Positions 9,757 through 19,526 of a stretch of 64,000 bases of DNA are shown here, one piece after another (the stretch's first letter is position 1; each line of letters starts with the position of its first letter). The DNA comes from Capronia americana (taxonomy: Eukaryota; Ascomycota; Eurotiomycetes; Chaetothyriales; Herpotrichiellaceae): assembly GCA_016110215.1 (NCBI GenBank), contig JADWQD010000003.1:372001-436000 (forward strand), written 5' to 3'. The notes beneath the pieces were generated by a model. The model did not search any database. It saw nothing but the letters and a program-made list of their open reading frames with translations, and was not told where the DNA came from. The position numbers and the translations under genes are program-made.

Positions 9757-12700
9757 TCACCGACGCCCTGTGCCCTTCGTCACCCTATCCAACTCCACGT
9801 ACTCACGCCGTTCGAGCGGAGCTTTTGCAGTTACCGTCGTCATCGTCGTCGTGGCCGCGCTTGCACTACGACACCATCGCGGTCGCCACCATCTGCCGCC
9901 TACCCTTCCTTTATCTCCCTTCTCCTCCACCTCCACCGCCTCCGCTTCCTCCCCGGGATCTAAACCTAGGTAAGTCCGCCCCGGCACATCGCACAGATCG
10001 TAGCCGAGTCGCAGGCCCGCTGCCTCCTCGATGCGCCACCATCCAAACCGCGCTTTCCGCCCTGCCAATAGAGTCGTGATTCCTTCTCCGCCTTCAGCGT
10101 CTGCACGCCGGTACTCGTCCACCAGCGCGCTCCCCGCGAAGAAACTCGCATGACCAACGATCGTGGTGGGACTATGCGGCAGCAGCGTCGCCCAGCCGCG
10201 CAGAGCGACGGCCATGATCACTGCGCAACACGCCATCACGCACAGCATGACTTGCAGCGCGATCTTCGACGGGCCATGCATCTCCAGACGCGTCTGCGGC
10301 TGCGCGAAGTCGCGAACCGTGGCAGCGTAGGTCTGCGGCGCAGAGGAGGTGGCGGCAGCGGTGGCGGCGTCGTTGGCGGCTCGCGTGACCGGCCGCGCGT
10401 TGTACTGGCGCAGGAAATGCGCAGCAGACTCGCTGTACTTGCGCCGCACGGCCTGCAAAAGTCGATCCGTGTGCGCGGCGCCGAGAAGCTGCTGAGTGGG
10501 GGTGGCGTTGCGGCCGTGCAGGATGCTGCCGAAGAAGCTCGTCGGGTCAAGCCATGGTTTGGCGCCCGTGTCGGCGCTCTGGAGCCCTGTGGTGCCGTAC
10601 GGCGACATGATGCTGCCGATGATGCTGCCGTTGATGAACGCAGTCAGTTCTCCAGGGGACGGGGTCGTGGGCGGCGGGTCAGAGGAGATGGTCATGTCGA
10701 CCAGGTTGAAGGTTGTGGTGGTGGCGATATCGTACAGTGCCTGCGTGCATGCGAAGGCGCTGACATCTGTTGCGTCCGTGTCGTTGACCACGAAGCTGCC
10801 AGCCCAGAAGAGGACGGTGGGGCAGTAGGCCGGGCTGCGCCGGTACTGGCTCGCAGTGACGTAGGGGGGCACAAGGTATAACTCCTCGTCGGTCGGGAGT
10901 GAGACGGGCCGGATCTCAAGGTACGTGCTGGTGAAGGCGCCTTCTTCCGGAAGGTCGACGACGCCCGAACGCGCGTTGAATCCGGTCGTGGGCTCCGTGG
11001 CGGACGCGTTGGCGTACTGGCATTCCGGGAACAGGTTCTCGCTGTCGACGTTAACGGAGACGAGGCCGTCGATCGACTTGAAGTACCACGAGCTGATGTC
11101 CTTGCGGTCGATCATGGTGCAGTTGAGCTCGGCTCGGACCGCAGTGACAGGAATTTCCATCTGCAGGCGGTCTTTGAATGTGTACTCGACTTGTCCCAGA
11201 TCCACATCCAGGTTTGGGTAGGCGAGCGTCTCAAACACGTAGGGTGGGTAGGTCTCGTTGAACCACTCGACCAGAGAGGCGTTGAATGCCGCAGAGACAT
11301 TTCCCCTTGAAGTTTCATATCCATAGTCGATGTAGCCCTGCATGAATGCGGGCACGTAGTCCGAGAGTGTCACAAAGTACTCTGTCGTTCGAACAGAGAC
11401 GTTCTGGTTCGCATAGTAGGGTTCGAACACGAGAAGACCAGATGCGGCGATCGTGAGGAAGCTACCGATCGCGGCTGCAATGCAGGATGCTAGCAACAGG
11501 ATATCTCTGCCACGAAGCGACTGCAGCGTTGACTCGAGAAGGCGGGCCCCCGAATTCTTCGTGAACAAGACCAAGATTGCGGGAAGCGGCTTGACGGCAC
11601 ATGCGCGGTACGTGGCTAGGATCGATATTGCGCCGAGAATCGAAGTGAACAAGGCCGCGAGAGCAATCATCACCACAGTGGGGACCAGCTGTATCACGGT
11701 CCGTGTCTGCTCTGGGACTTGGTCGAATATCCAGAGGCCTATATCAGTGACTGATCTCGAATAGGCAATCTCGAGACCTGCCACTACCATCAAGGGCAGG
11801 ATAATTGAAAGCCCGATTCCAGTGGTCGATATAGAAAATGGCTTCCAGTTGTCTTTGGACGCTGTCTTTCCGTTGGGACTGTTCGTGTGCACGCTGGGCG
11901 ACTTCAGAACGCAAGGATCGGGGGTTGTCGCGAAATACAAGCCCGACACGGATGTCTCGATCTCGGCATCAGGCGATGCATCCAGACGTCCAATCAGCTC
12001 TTGAAAATCGGGGCTCACGCTGAGAACCTGGACGGTCGTCGAGGGATAGTTCGGATTTTGTGTAAGGTGGCTCTGCCGCCTGATGCCGCCAAGAAGGCAG
12101 AGGAATGCGATAAGCACGCCGAATCCGCAGCACAATGCCACTGCGTTGATGAATTGGACCTGCAGTCTTTGCTCGGTCGTCTCCATTTGGCCCTCGAGAG
12201 AGCTGTCCGTAGACTTCCGTAGAGACTGGTGAGCCACGAATCCGCTCAGAGTGCCAAGAACCTTGGTCGTTACATTCTGTAGCTGCGGAGCGTTCACCAG
12301 GGAAGCTATGCTGTTGTCGTTTTCCATGCTGATAAACAGGCTGAGGAATGACCATGTATCCGTAGGCAATTGGACTGTAGTCGAGCTGTCGTTGTCCTTG
12401 TTCTGCCATACGTTGCTGAGATAGCTGCGTGGCATGATACCCATGCCCTGCTCGGCCTTCCAAAGTGTGTGCGACAGGCGGTATGAGGAGAAATCTGCAA
12501 CTCTGCCCTTCGTCGCATTCAGCTGGGACTTCACCTTCACATCGACGACTGTGCTTCCAAGTGCTTTGGAAAACGTCACGTTGCTTTTCTGAACGTAGTG
12601 ATCGGGCCTGCACACCACGGCTGCGAACTCTTCGATCTCAACTTGCCACAGCCTTGGGCTTGAGTCGGGTACAACTGTCCGATTCAGCCTTGCGACGGCT

Positions 12701-13731
12701 GCCACGTAGGGGAACGCGCATTCCCCGAGCTCAGACTCGGGTATACCTTCTAACGGATTGATGGCCGAAACTGGATATATCGGGTCCAGATTGGTGCCGT
12801 TGGGGAACAGGCTCGCCATCATCAAGCCCCGAGGCAAGCAGTCGTCAAAGTTCATGAAATGTCCGCATCCATCGTCGTAAAGAGACAAGTTTACAGTAGG
12901 ACAAGCAGGGATTTTGACGCTGACGTTGAAATCGGCACCAATGCTGGCTGTGTATCCACTGCCGCCGGTTGTATTGGTTGTGGTCCCTGTGCGGTTTTCA
13001 AAAGTGACCGTGGCAACTTCACATCGAGGATCTGGAATAAACATATCCAGCGCTGCTTGAAAGCTGTATTCCGAGGGGAACGAAGTGAGATTTAGTGTTT
13101 CGTACGCGCCTGAGTCAAGTACGCCGATGGGCAGCGGAGTCTGTATTGCACTGCCGCTGTGTCTGTCGTACATCATCAGAGCGACCTGCGGGATGAGGTC
13201 CGAATAGTCATTGGCATCAAAAGCCGAGTCCTGTGCGGCCGGAAAGTTCGAAGTTAGCGTTTGCACTGGCGACAAGATAATCAAGCCGTTGGAAAATGCA
13301 ATGATCCCTGTGAGCAAGATGCCTCCCAACATCCCTAGACCGGCGTGCCAGTTTCTGTTCGCAATCGCCTGGACGATCGAGGAGGGCAAGATTGGTGTAA
13401 TATAGTCCAGCATGACGGTCCGATCCGGGCGACACCGATTTGCTGCTAAGTTGTACCATGGTGCCAGACTTCGGCATTGATGATCGATGTAGCCCCAGAA
13501 AAATACAACGACTAGCAGCAGCAACGTAGGGCCGTACGTCCAAGTGTACCTGTTGGCGGATACTTGTGTGGCTATCCCATCGTTTCTGGCGGAGTACCAG
13601 TAGAGCAACACTATCGCAACTGTGATGAGTATAAATACAGCCGCGAAGACTGCAAGAACCGGAATCCGAATCCAAAATGGTGACCATTCAGACTTTTGGC
13701 TCTTGGAAGTTCTAAGTTTCAGCAGCAACAT
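9757..13731 (-). CDS. large multi-pass membrane protein with DUF3433-type repeats
   Basis: This is an uninterrupted exon of 1324 residues. An in-frame TAA lies just before the ATG, which supports the start. The N-terminus has SEWSPFWIRIPVLAVFAAVF and YTWTYGPTLLLLVVVFFWGYIDH, the opening of a DUF3433 unit. Further hydrophobic segments lie near residues 130-150. A second set begins near residue 545 (FGVLIAFLCLLGG), 640-660, 690-715 and 745-770, and a last one lies near 1165-1190. Long loops rich in N-x-S/T sites lie between them and should face outside. The plan therefore looks like two units of the same architecture. Proteins of this family are common in Pezizomycotina and have no established function. 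The C-terminal 120 residues are charged and likely cytosolic. Confidence 0.8.
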   Translation of the reverse strand: MLLLKLRTSKSQKSEWSPFWIRIPVLAVFAAVFILITVAIVLLYWYSARNDGIATQVSANRYTWTYGPTLLLLVVVFFWGYIDHQCRSLAPWYNLAANRCRPDRTVMLDYITPILPSSIVQAIANRNWHAGLGMLGGILLTGIIAFSNGLIILSPVQTLTSNFPAAQDSAFDANDYSDLIPQVALMMYDRHSGSAIQTPLPIGVLDSGAYETLNLTSFPSEYSFQAALDMFIPDPRCEVATVTFENRTGTTTNTTGGSGYTASIGADFNVSVKIPACPTVNLSLYDDGCGHFMNFDDCLPRGLMMASLFPNGTNLDPIYPVSAINPLEGIPESELGECAFPYVAAVARLNRTVVPDSSPRLWQVEIEEFAAVVCRPDHYVQKSNVTFSKALGSTVVDVKVKSQLNATKGRVADFSSYRLSHTLWKAEQGMGIMPRSYLSNVWQNKDNDSSTTVQLPTDTWSFLSLFISMENDNSIASLVNAPQLQNVTTKVLGTLSGFVAHQSLRKSTDSSLEGQMETTEQRLQVQFINAVALCCGFGVLIAFLCLLGGIRRQSHLTQNPNYPSTTVQVLSVSPDFQELIGRLDASPDAEIETSVSGLYFATTPDPCVLKSPSVHTNSPNGKTASKDNWKPFSISTTGIGLSIILPLMVVAGLEIAYSRSVTDIGLWIFDQVPEQTRTVIQLVPTVVMIALAALFTSILGAISILATYRACAVKPLPAILVLFTKNSGARLLESTLQSLRGRDILLLASCIAAAIGSFLTIAASGLLVFEPYYANQNVSVRTTEYFVTLSDYVPAFMQGYIDYGYETSRGNVSAAFNASLVEWFNETYPPYVFETLAYPNLDVDLGQVEYTFKDRLQMEIPVTAVRAELNCTMIDRKDISSWYFKSIDGLVSVNVDSENLFPECQYANASATEPTTGFNARSGVVDLPEEGAFTSTYLEIRPVSLPTDEELYLVPPYVTASQYRRSPAYCPTVLFWAGSFVVNDTDATDVSAFACTQALYDIATTTTFNLVDMTISSDPPPTTPSPGELTAFINGSIIGSIMSPYGTTGLQSADTGAKPWLDPTSFFGSILHGRNATPTQQLLGAAHTDRLLQAVRRKYSESAAHFLRQYNARPVTRAANDAATAAATSSAPQTYAATVRDFAQPQTRLEMHGPSKIALQVMLCVMACCAVIMAVALRGWATLLPHSPTTIVGHASFFAGSALVDEYRRADAEGGEGITTLLAGRKARFGWWRIEEAAGLRLGYDLCDVPGRTYLGLDPGEEAEAVEVEEKGDKGRVGGRWWRPRWCRSASAATTTMTTVTAKAPLERREYVELDRVTKGTGRR

Positions 13732-14572
13732 TGTTTAGACTTCGCCTGCGGAGGAAGAATTACTTTCATCCACTGTACATACAATGCAGAACTTATTACC
13801 GGTAGTCAACACCTCTTTCACAAAAGATTGCCATTTGAGAAATAATTCCAATGTATCTCGCTTCAAAATCCTTGGGCCATTAACCATCACTGTGAAATTT
13901 CAGGGGAAGGAGGCGGTTCTGGCCGCTTGAATATATCTTGGTGGCTTCAGGGTGGCTGAAATAGCTTGCCAATAACCAATGCGGCAGAGATATTTTGTAT
14001 GTGCGGCTCAAGGGGCACCGTCAAGTAAGAACAATGGTTCTCATCGAAGTAACTTTGATTGCTCTAGTGCTAGTCTGAATATATCATAATTGCATTGTAG
14101 AAAACTCCAAAAACTTCGGTCGCGGAAGATATGTTTGCGATTTGTGTAGTAGAGCCCAATAAAGTGCCGTTCGTATTCTCCAAATTGAACTCTTGGCTTG
14201 GCTCCACTCAATATGTGCAGCTTGCTGCTTCTGGCATGCTTCTATCATGGGGATGGCAAAAGTCCAAATACGGCTGAAAAGTGTGCTCAAGCACGAATAA
14301 GCACCACCCTTGCGTATCTCTTAACTGGCATTCATTGCCATCTTGGCTCATATGCCAAGCTACATCAATTTCCACCGCACCAAATCATGCTTCGTACCGT
14401 GACTTCCTTGGTGCAAGCCGTTCCGGCTCGATGTTGTCCGTCATTGACGTCATGGTCACTATTCCCTTTCTCTAAATTGGGTTAGTCTAGGTCAAGCTTC
14501 GCTATCATCCGCACTCCCCTTGCAGTTCCGCATCCTACAGTTCAAAAATTGATGATGGGGAAAAAAAAGGAA
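13732..14572. other. intergenic, AT-rich
   Basis: This is the promoter side of the DUF3433 gene. The sequence is less GC-rich than the coding regions. No protein gene was seen. A T8 run on the minus strand at 14568-14561 belongs to the tRNA listed next. Confidence 0.5.
14561..14568 (-). terminator. Pol III-type T8 terminator after tRNA-Asn
   Basis: On the minus strand eight T residues follow four bases after the tRNA discriminator base at 14573. A run of four or more T is the usual RNA polymerase III stop signal, so this supports Pol III transcription of the tRNA. Confidence 0.7.
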
Positions 14573-14765
14573 CTCCTCCGCGTGGGCTCGAACCACGAAC
14601 CTCCTGATTGCATTAATTAACAGTCAGACTAATAGTGATCGTCAGCATTCTGTTTACTTATTATATCAGACTAGACATACCGCGCTAGCCAATTGCTGTT
14701 TATCTATTAGCCTTAAGAACGGAAACAGTCTTTTATGGAAGACAGGAACTGACCGCCACGGGGGA
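14573..14765 (-). tRNA. tRNA-Asn(GTT) interrupted by two GT-AG introns and one canonical tRNA intron
   Basis: Minus-strand pieces are 14765..14754 (TCCCCCGTGGCG), 14695..14681 (CAATTGGCTAGCGCG), 14628..14618 (TCTGACTGTTA) and 14608..14573. Joined, they make 74 nt: acceptor stem with one C-A mismatch at pair 4:69, D stem GCGC/GCGC, anticodon arm TCTGA-CTGTTAA-TCAGG, variable loop AGGTT, T arm CGTGG-TTCGAGC-CCACG and discriminator G. The anticodon is GTT. Gap 1 (14753..14696, 58 nt) starts GTCAGT, has a CTAAT branch and ends ACAG; it splits the D stem. Gap 2 (14680..14629, 52 nt) starts GTATGT, has GCTGAC and ends TTAG; it falls between base 26 and the anticodon stem. Gap 3 (9 nt, 14617..14609) is at the usual position 37/38. 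The B box is intact; the A box is split by gap 1. It could be a dead tRNA, but the exact joints and the T8 run argue for a meaningful structure. Confidence 0.75.
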
Positions 14766-15641
14766 CTCAAACTCTTGCGAGTTTTTGTCGTATTTGTTGA
14801 GCAAAACTTCACTTATTTGAACTATATAGATTTTTTTCGAGCGGGGTAGTCTTCCTAACGTAAGTCACGTGTCATCTTCGGCCTCCTTGTGTGACTGGGA
14901 AGGTTACCCGGGGCCCTGTAAAGACGCTGCCAAGGCGTCACAGGCCGTATGGCTGTTCCAGACCCACACGTAATATTACCATAACCCGCGTAACTATAGT
15001 CAGGCGTCTCCCATGACCCCCTTCGAATCCATCATGTCCTCCGAATTGAGTCACAGGGCGTCGAGATTCCGGTCAAGAAACCGATCTTTCAGCGCCGTGG
15101 GATCAGATCTTGCATATTCCTCTTCGCCGATTGTCCTAGGCTTGTACGTGCTGCATTTGCTACTGCACAGTATGCTTCGGAATGGCAGATATACCTGATT
15201 GGTGAGTGTGAGTGATTCTACAAGAGTAGGTATGAATCAGTTTTCACCACTCCCTGCCAAACTCGAGGAGCAGAAACAACAATGGTTGCTGGTGATGATT
15301 GCCCCGATCTCTTTTACTCGGCGCAATCGCGATACTGTCACTTCAAATCTTGAGACTTTCCACTGTAAGAGCGTGTTTCTAGACTCGGATGTCTCGTCAA
15401 CCGCAAACAATCGAAAGACCCAAAAGGTGTAAATTATTCCTCCGCAGTCTTCCCCGTAACGCATGTCCCGAGCAGTTCTACTTTGCGCTGTCGTTCTCGG
15501 ACAGTCCCATCACAGATTTGAAAGAGCGTAGTGTCTGACTACAACGAAGATTCTCCTCTCTCTTCCACCCTCCGGCACTCGTTCGACCTCTTCATAACAG
15601 TGCCAGCTCCTCCCTTTCATTACGACCACGGGCCTATCATT
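14766..15641. other. intergenic, tRNA 5' flank and RWD-gene promoter
   Basis: The part next to the tRNA is AT-rich and contains T-arm-like bases on the minus strand (GAGTTTGAGTCC) that do not fold into a second tRNA. Nearer 15500-15640 the plus strand is pyrimidine-rich, typical of a fungal core promoter. No gene was seen. Confidence 0.5.
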
Positions 15642-16469
15642 ATGGCGCAGACAGACACATCCGAGAATTCCACTCGCTTGGAGGACGAATTGGCTCTGCT
15701 CGAAGCGATGTATCCCGGCCTCATTTCCTTCAACTCCAAAAGCCGTGACCTCAAATATACCTCCCCCAATTCGTCCAGCGCAACTCTGGTTTTACGACTT
15801 CAGGATCAGTATCCTGCAGGCACCGACAAACCCCAAATCATTTCCGCATCTGATAGCTCCAGAAATGACATCCGCAACAAAGTACAGCAAGTGTTGGAGA
15901 CCATCTGGTTCGATGAGCAGGGCTCGGAAATCCTCGACATCTTGATAAACCGATACGAAGTCACAGCGGAGACTGCGCAGGAGCACCTGGCCGCCACCTC
16001 GAACGGACAACACAAGGCGATAGAGCACAAGGCCGTCGATGCCGACGCCGATTCCATGCTGCCCTGCAAGACTGTCATCATCTGGCTCCATCACCTTTTG
16101 GCGACGTCCAAGCGTAAAATCGCCGTAAATCCAAGTATGAATGCAAGGGTCCTGACTTCAAACGGGTGCTCGCCCGTGGCCATCTCGGGCATCACGAAAC
16201 CCGGCTACCCAGGTATCATGATCTTCTCGGGTCGCAGTGACCTCGTCGACGCACATGTTGGGGAGCTAAAGGCGTTGAATTGGCAAGCATTTCAGATACG
16301 CTATGATTCCGCGGAAGGAAGCGAACAGCTTTACCCAACACCGGACGAATGGCAGTTTTCCTGCTGCAGGGGGAAGATCGTCGAAGTTGAGACAATGGCC
16401 GAAGTCGTTCAGAGCATCGTAAACGAGGAGGCTAAATCGATATTCCTTCAGGCTGTCGGCTTGAAGTGA
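15642..16469 (+). CDS. RWD domain protein with C-terminal DUF1115 (RWDD2-like)
   Basis: This is a single exon of 275 residues. I use the ATG at 15642; the open frame upstream begins with GTG and adds no conserved sequence. The RWD domain covers about residues 10-115, with RLEDELALLEAMYPGLI at its start and a central DQYPAGTDKPQI turn, as in the ubiquitin-E2-like RWD fold. The second half contains VIIWLHHLLATSKRK and ITKPGYPGIMIFSG, hallmarks of the DUF1115 part of RWDD2 proteins. RWD domains bind partner proteins; the role of this branch is not established. The protein is soluble, with no targeting signal seen. Confidence 0.85.
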   Translation: MAQTDTSENSTRLEDELALLEAMYPGLISFNSKSRDLKYTSPNSSSATLVLRLQDQYPAGTDKPQIISASDSSRNDIRNKVQQVLETIWFDEQGSEILDILINRYEVTAETAQEHLAATSNGQHKAIEHKAVDADADSMLPCKTVIIWLHHLLATSKRKIAVNPSMNARVLTSNGCSPVAISGITKPGYPGIMIFSGRSDLVDAHVGELKALNWQAFQIRYDSAEGSEQLYPTPDEWQFSCCRGKIVEVETMAEVVQSIVNEEAKSIFLQAVGLK

Positions 16470-17468
16470 CGAGAACGAGAGTCTTCAGGTATGCTGCAAC
16501 ACGACCGGCGTCGAGCACGCAGTAGTTCTGCATGACAGCTATTACGGAAACCCCCTTCCCCGAAGGTCTTTGAATCGCAGTCGCTTTGTGGAAGACAATG
16601 TCGCTACTGTGGCTTTCACATATTGAGAGTCCCCCTCAACAGGGCCATGGCCACGGATCGGTTCTCGCAAAAACACTGATGCATGCACCATCAACATGCC
16701 GCACTCTGAAGATCCACCAATCAAGGCTGTGCCCAAGAGTCACCTCGAACGGGCGATCAATAAGGCGTCCTACCAGCGTTGGTACCCCTTGTAACGCCAT
16801 ATTTCAGGCGTTGCCTTGCCTGCTGAGGTATCGGCACGCAGAAGGATCAGTGCACCAGTTGTCCGCACTTTTGGAGTCGGCTCCAAAGGCCCTGCATGAC
16901 TCTTGGAGGCACTGGTATGAACAGCTGGGGGCCTTGTGGAGCGCGCTGGCCATCTTGTCGGGTCCCTCCCTGCCGAAAGTCAAGCTTCAAGATCGCAAAG
17001 CTTGAACATCACAAACGTTGCACAGCCACCGCGACATCTCGCCCTGCACCTTACTATGCACATGTGCGACACTCTTCCGCTGCAGTCGCTCTTTCAAATT
17101 CTAGGCTGCGATGAAAAACTGCGGCTGAGCAGATGATGCCGCCGATGGAGATGTGCTTTCTCGAGCTTTCGTTCGTCCACGAAACCAGGGATGCTTCGCG
17201 CCGGACGCCCGATCTTGTCAATTGGCTCTTCGTCCCGTCCCATGTACAACCACAATATCCCCGCTTAGTCGCTGATTTGCTCCCACATATATCAGGATGC
17301 TGTGGGGTAAACGGTGCCATCCTGCAATCCCTCTCTGGCCCTTTCACGTACTCTAAGTTGCCTCATCCGCTCGAACTACAAGCAGTAGTAGTCTCATGAA
17401 GAAACGCCAGCAAATTCACTGCTTCTCCTAGAGAGCACGGAATTCCACAATCGGCCGAAACCAGCATC
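16470..17468. other. intergenic, no gene supported
   Basis: A plus frame of 139 codons at 16586-17005 and several smaller ones occur, but none shows a domain, targeting signal or biased composition. The region should hold the promoter of the DUF3176 gene. An unrecognised non-coding transcript cannot be excluded. Confidence 0.45.
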
Positions 17469-19526
17469 ATGGCACCACTAGCAAAAGCGCACACTTTCCC
17501 GGGAGGCAAGTATGGCCTTGACGGCACGGTGGAAAGCATCGAGTACAAAAGACGGCTATCTGCGACGCAGGTAGTTGCCGCCCACAATAAAGAAAGCAAG
17601 GCACGCTCAAGCGCCCCGTCCAGCCAGAAGAGCGACGAACGGTCGACCGTGTCTGTACTGAAATCCATTCAGGCCTGGTGGCTGGAAATCTTCAGCTGCT
17701 TGGCCAGCCTCTTTGCAGTCGTTGCCATTCTCGTCACCGCCCATGCCTATGACAACAAGCCCAATCCTCATTGGCCTCAAGGTCTATCCATCAATACGCT
17801 CATCTCCATATATATTGTGATCCTCAAGGCAGCCCTGCTCACCATCCTGACCACAGGACTCAACCACCTCAAATGGACGTGGTTCAGCAGACCAAGACCG
17901 CTGAATGACCTTGCCACATATGATAGCGCCTCAAGGGGTCCGCATGGCTCGCTATGGCTGTTAGTCACCGTCCACGGTCGGGATATTTTGTCAACCGTCG
18001 CCGCACTGGTTACTATCGCAGCAGTCGTGCTCGACCCAATCGCCCAAGAGCTGATTCAGTACTACAGCTGCTCCAGAGCCCAGCCGGCCTCTGCTGAACC
18101 AGGACCTTCGCTGAGCGCGAGCGTCCAAAGAACCAGTTCCTACTCCGAGACAACAGACGGCGGCGGTATTTCCTATGGACTGAGAATGGCCATTAACGGC
18201 GGGCTATACAGTCAGGGCTCGACCGTCAATTTTCAGTGTTCCTCGGGATATTGCAATTTCCCCGACGAATTCTACACGTTCGGCTATACGCACAGTTGTC
18301 AAGACGTCAGCACCGAACTGCGCTGCACTTCAACCCAGCGGCAGCAGAACATCTCCACACTGGCTACGGATCCCCAGACGAATTTGCCCGTCGATAGCTG
18401 GCAGATCATCAATGTCACCGACTTCCAGATGGGGCTGCCTTCCGGCCTGGAGGCGAGGTACTCGTACAGCGACACGGAAGTTTACTATCAAGACCAATGG
18501 GTCATGTTCTATAACAGTGACGCCACTGCCGTAGACCTTGCCATGCTGAATGTCGATAACTTCGGCATCCCTCCTAGCTGCAATGAGAGCGCAACGGGCA
18601 ACTGGACGAGCAGAGGCTACGGTGCCGCCAGATGCACGCTCAAGCCGGCTGTCCTGGCTGTGAGCGCCTCCGTTCGTGACAGCAGGCTTCATGAAACAGT
18701 CGGCTTGGCTACCGATACCTTTGGCGATGTGCCCGAAACTGGGGCTGTCAGATGCACCGCGACCAGCACCATATACCTGCCTTGTTTGACACCTGCTCAG
18801 GCGGAAAGTCTGACTCAAGCTGGCTATGACGTCCCACCGGGCGCCAAGTGGTTCCCAATCTACGACTCCTGGATCTGTGAACACTTCTATGCTTTCAAAC
18901 CGGGTAAAACTACCCTTGTGCCCGAAGAGTGTATGTACACGTACGGCTACTCGCTGGACGGTTTCTTCGCCACCTTCTTCAGTCCCGGCTCGGTGAGCTG
19001 GCACTTGGACGGCGTCGGCAACACGATTCGCAATAGCTCTACCGTCTCTGACGCGTTCTATAATTCCGGCAAGGCGACCTTCCAATCTGTGGACGGGATC
19101 TTCGCCAACATGTCGAGGAGCATGACGACGTACGTCCGGGGACATGGTGACGACGGTTTCGCCACACCGGCGTTTGGCGACGTAGTGACCACGCTCACGT
19201 GTATCCGAGTTCGCTGGGGTCTGGTAGCTTATCCGGCCACATTGGCAGCTGTGACGATTGCTTTCTTCGTTGCGCTGGTCGTTCAGGAGCGGATGCCTAG
19301 TAGCGATAGTTTGAGTGTCGCGGCTCTGGACCACGAGGTGAAGGGAAACCCGCTCGCCCTGCTGTTTTATGGATTCGACGACAGGACCTTGAGCAGGGTT
19401 GAGGCGCTGTCGGACGGTGCGGGCGCGACGAAGCTTATGAAGGAGGTCGAGAATATGCCGGTGTGCATGAGGTTGACGGGCCGGGGCTGGAAGTTCGTCA
19501 GTGAAGAGGACAAGGACGCACCGTGA
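17469..19526 (+). CDS. DUF3176 membrane protein with large extracellular domain
   Basis: This is a single exon of 685 residues starting MAPLAKAHTF. After a soluble N-terminus comes the family core WWLEIFSCLASLFAVVAILV at about residues 70-90. A second hydrophobic segment (about 105-125), LNHLKWTWFSRPRPLNDL, and a third segment near 170-195 follow. A region of some 400 residues with many N-x-S/T sites and paired cysteines probably lies outside the cell. One last helix near 590-615 (WGLVAYPATLAAVTIAFFVALV) and a short cytosolic tail finish the protein. This matches fungal DUF3176 proteins, which are unique to filamentous ascomycetes and uncharacterised. It resembles the DUF3433 protein upstream in general plan only. 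Confidence 0.85.
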   Translation: MAPLAKAHTFPGGKYGLDGTVESIEYKRRLSATQVVAAHNKESKARSSAPSSQKSDERSTVSVLKSIQAWWLEIFSCLASLFAVVAILVTAHAYDNKPNPHWPQGLSINTLISIYIVILKAALLTILTTGLNHLKWTWFSRPRPLNDLATYDSASRGPHGSLWLLVTVHGRDILSTVAALVTIAAVVLDPIAQELIQYYSCSRAQPASAEPGPSLSASVQRTSSYSETTDGGGISYGLRMAINGGLYSQGSTVNFQCSSGYCNFPDEFYTFGYTHSCQDVSTELRCTSTQRQQNISTLATDPQTNLPVDSWQIINVTDFQMGLPSGLEARYSYSDTEVYYQDQWVMFYNSDATAVDLAMLNVDNFGIPPSCNESATGNWTSRGYGAARCTLKPAVLAVSASVRDSRLHETVGLATDTFGDVPETGAVRCTATSTIYLPCLTPAQAESLTQAGYDVPPGAKWFPIYDSWICEHFYAFKPGKTTLVPEECMYTYGYSLDGFFATFFSPGSVSWHLDGVGNTIRNSSTVSDAFYNSGKATFQSVDGIFANMSRSMTTYVRGHGDDGFATPAFGDVVTTLTCIRVRWGLVAYPATLAAVTIAFFVALVVQERMPSSDSLSVAALDHEVKGNPLALLFYGFDDRTLSRVEALSDGAGATKLMKEVENMPVCMRLTGRGWKFVSEEDKDAP

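Noticed and set aside
14766..14790. T-arm-like bases (GAGTTTGAGTCC) just 5' of the tRNA-Asn on the minus strand
   Set aside because: The flanking bases do not pair as a T stem and no second cloverleaf can be built.
16586..17005. 139-codon plus frame upstream of the DUF3176 gene
   Set aside because: No domain, no biased codon pattern that I can see, and no plausible introns extending it.
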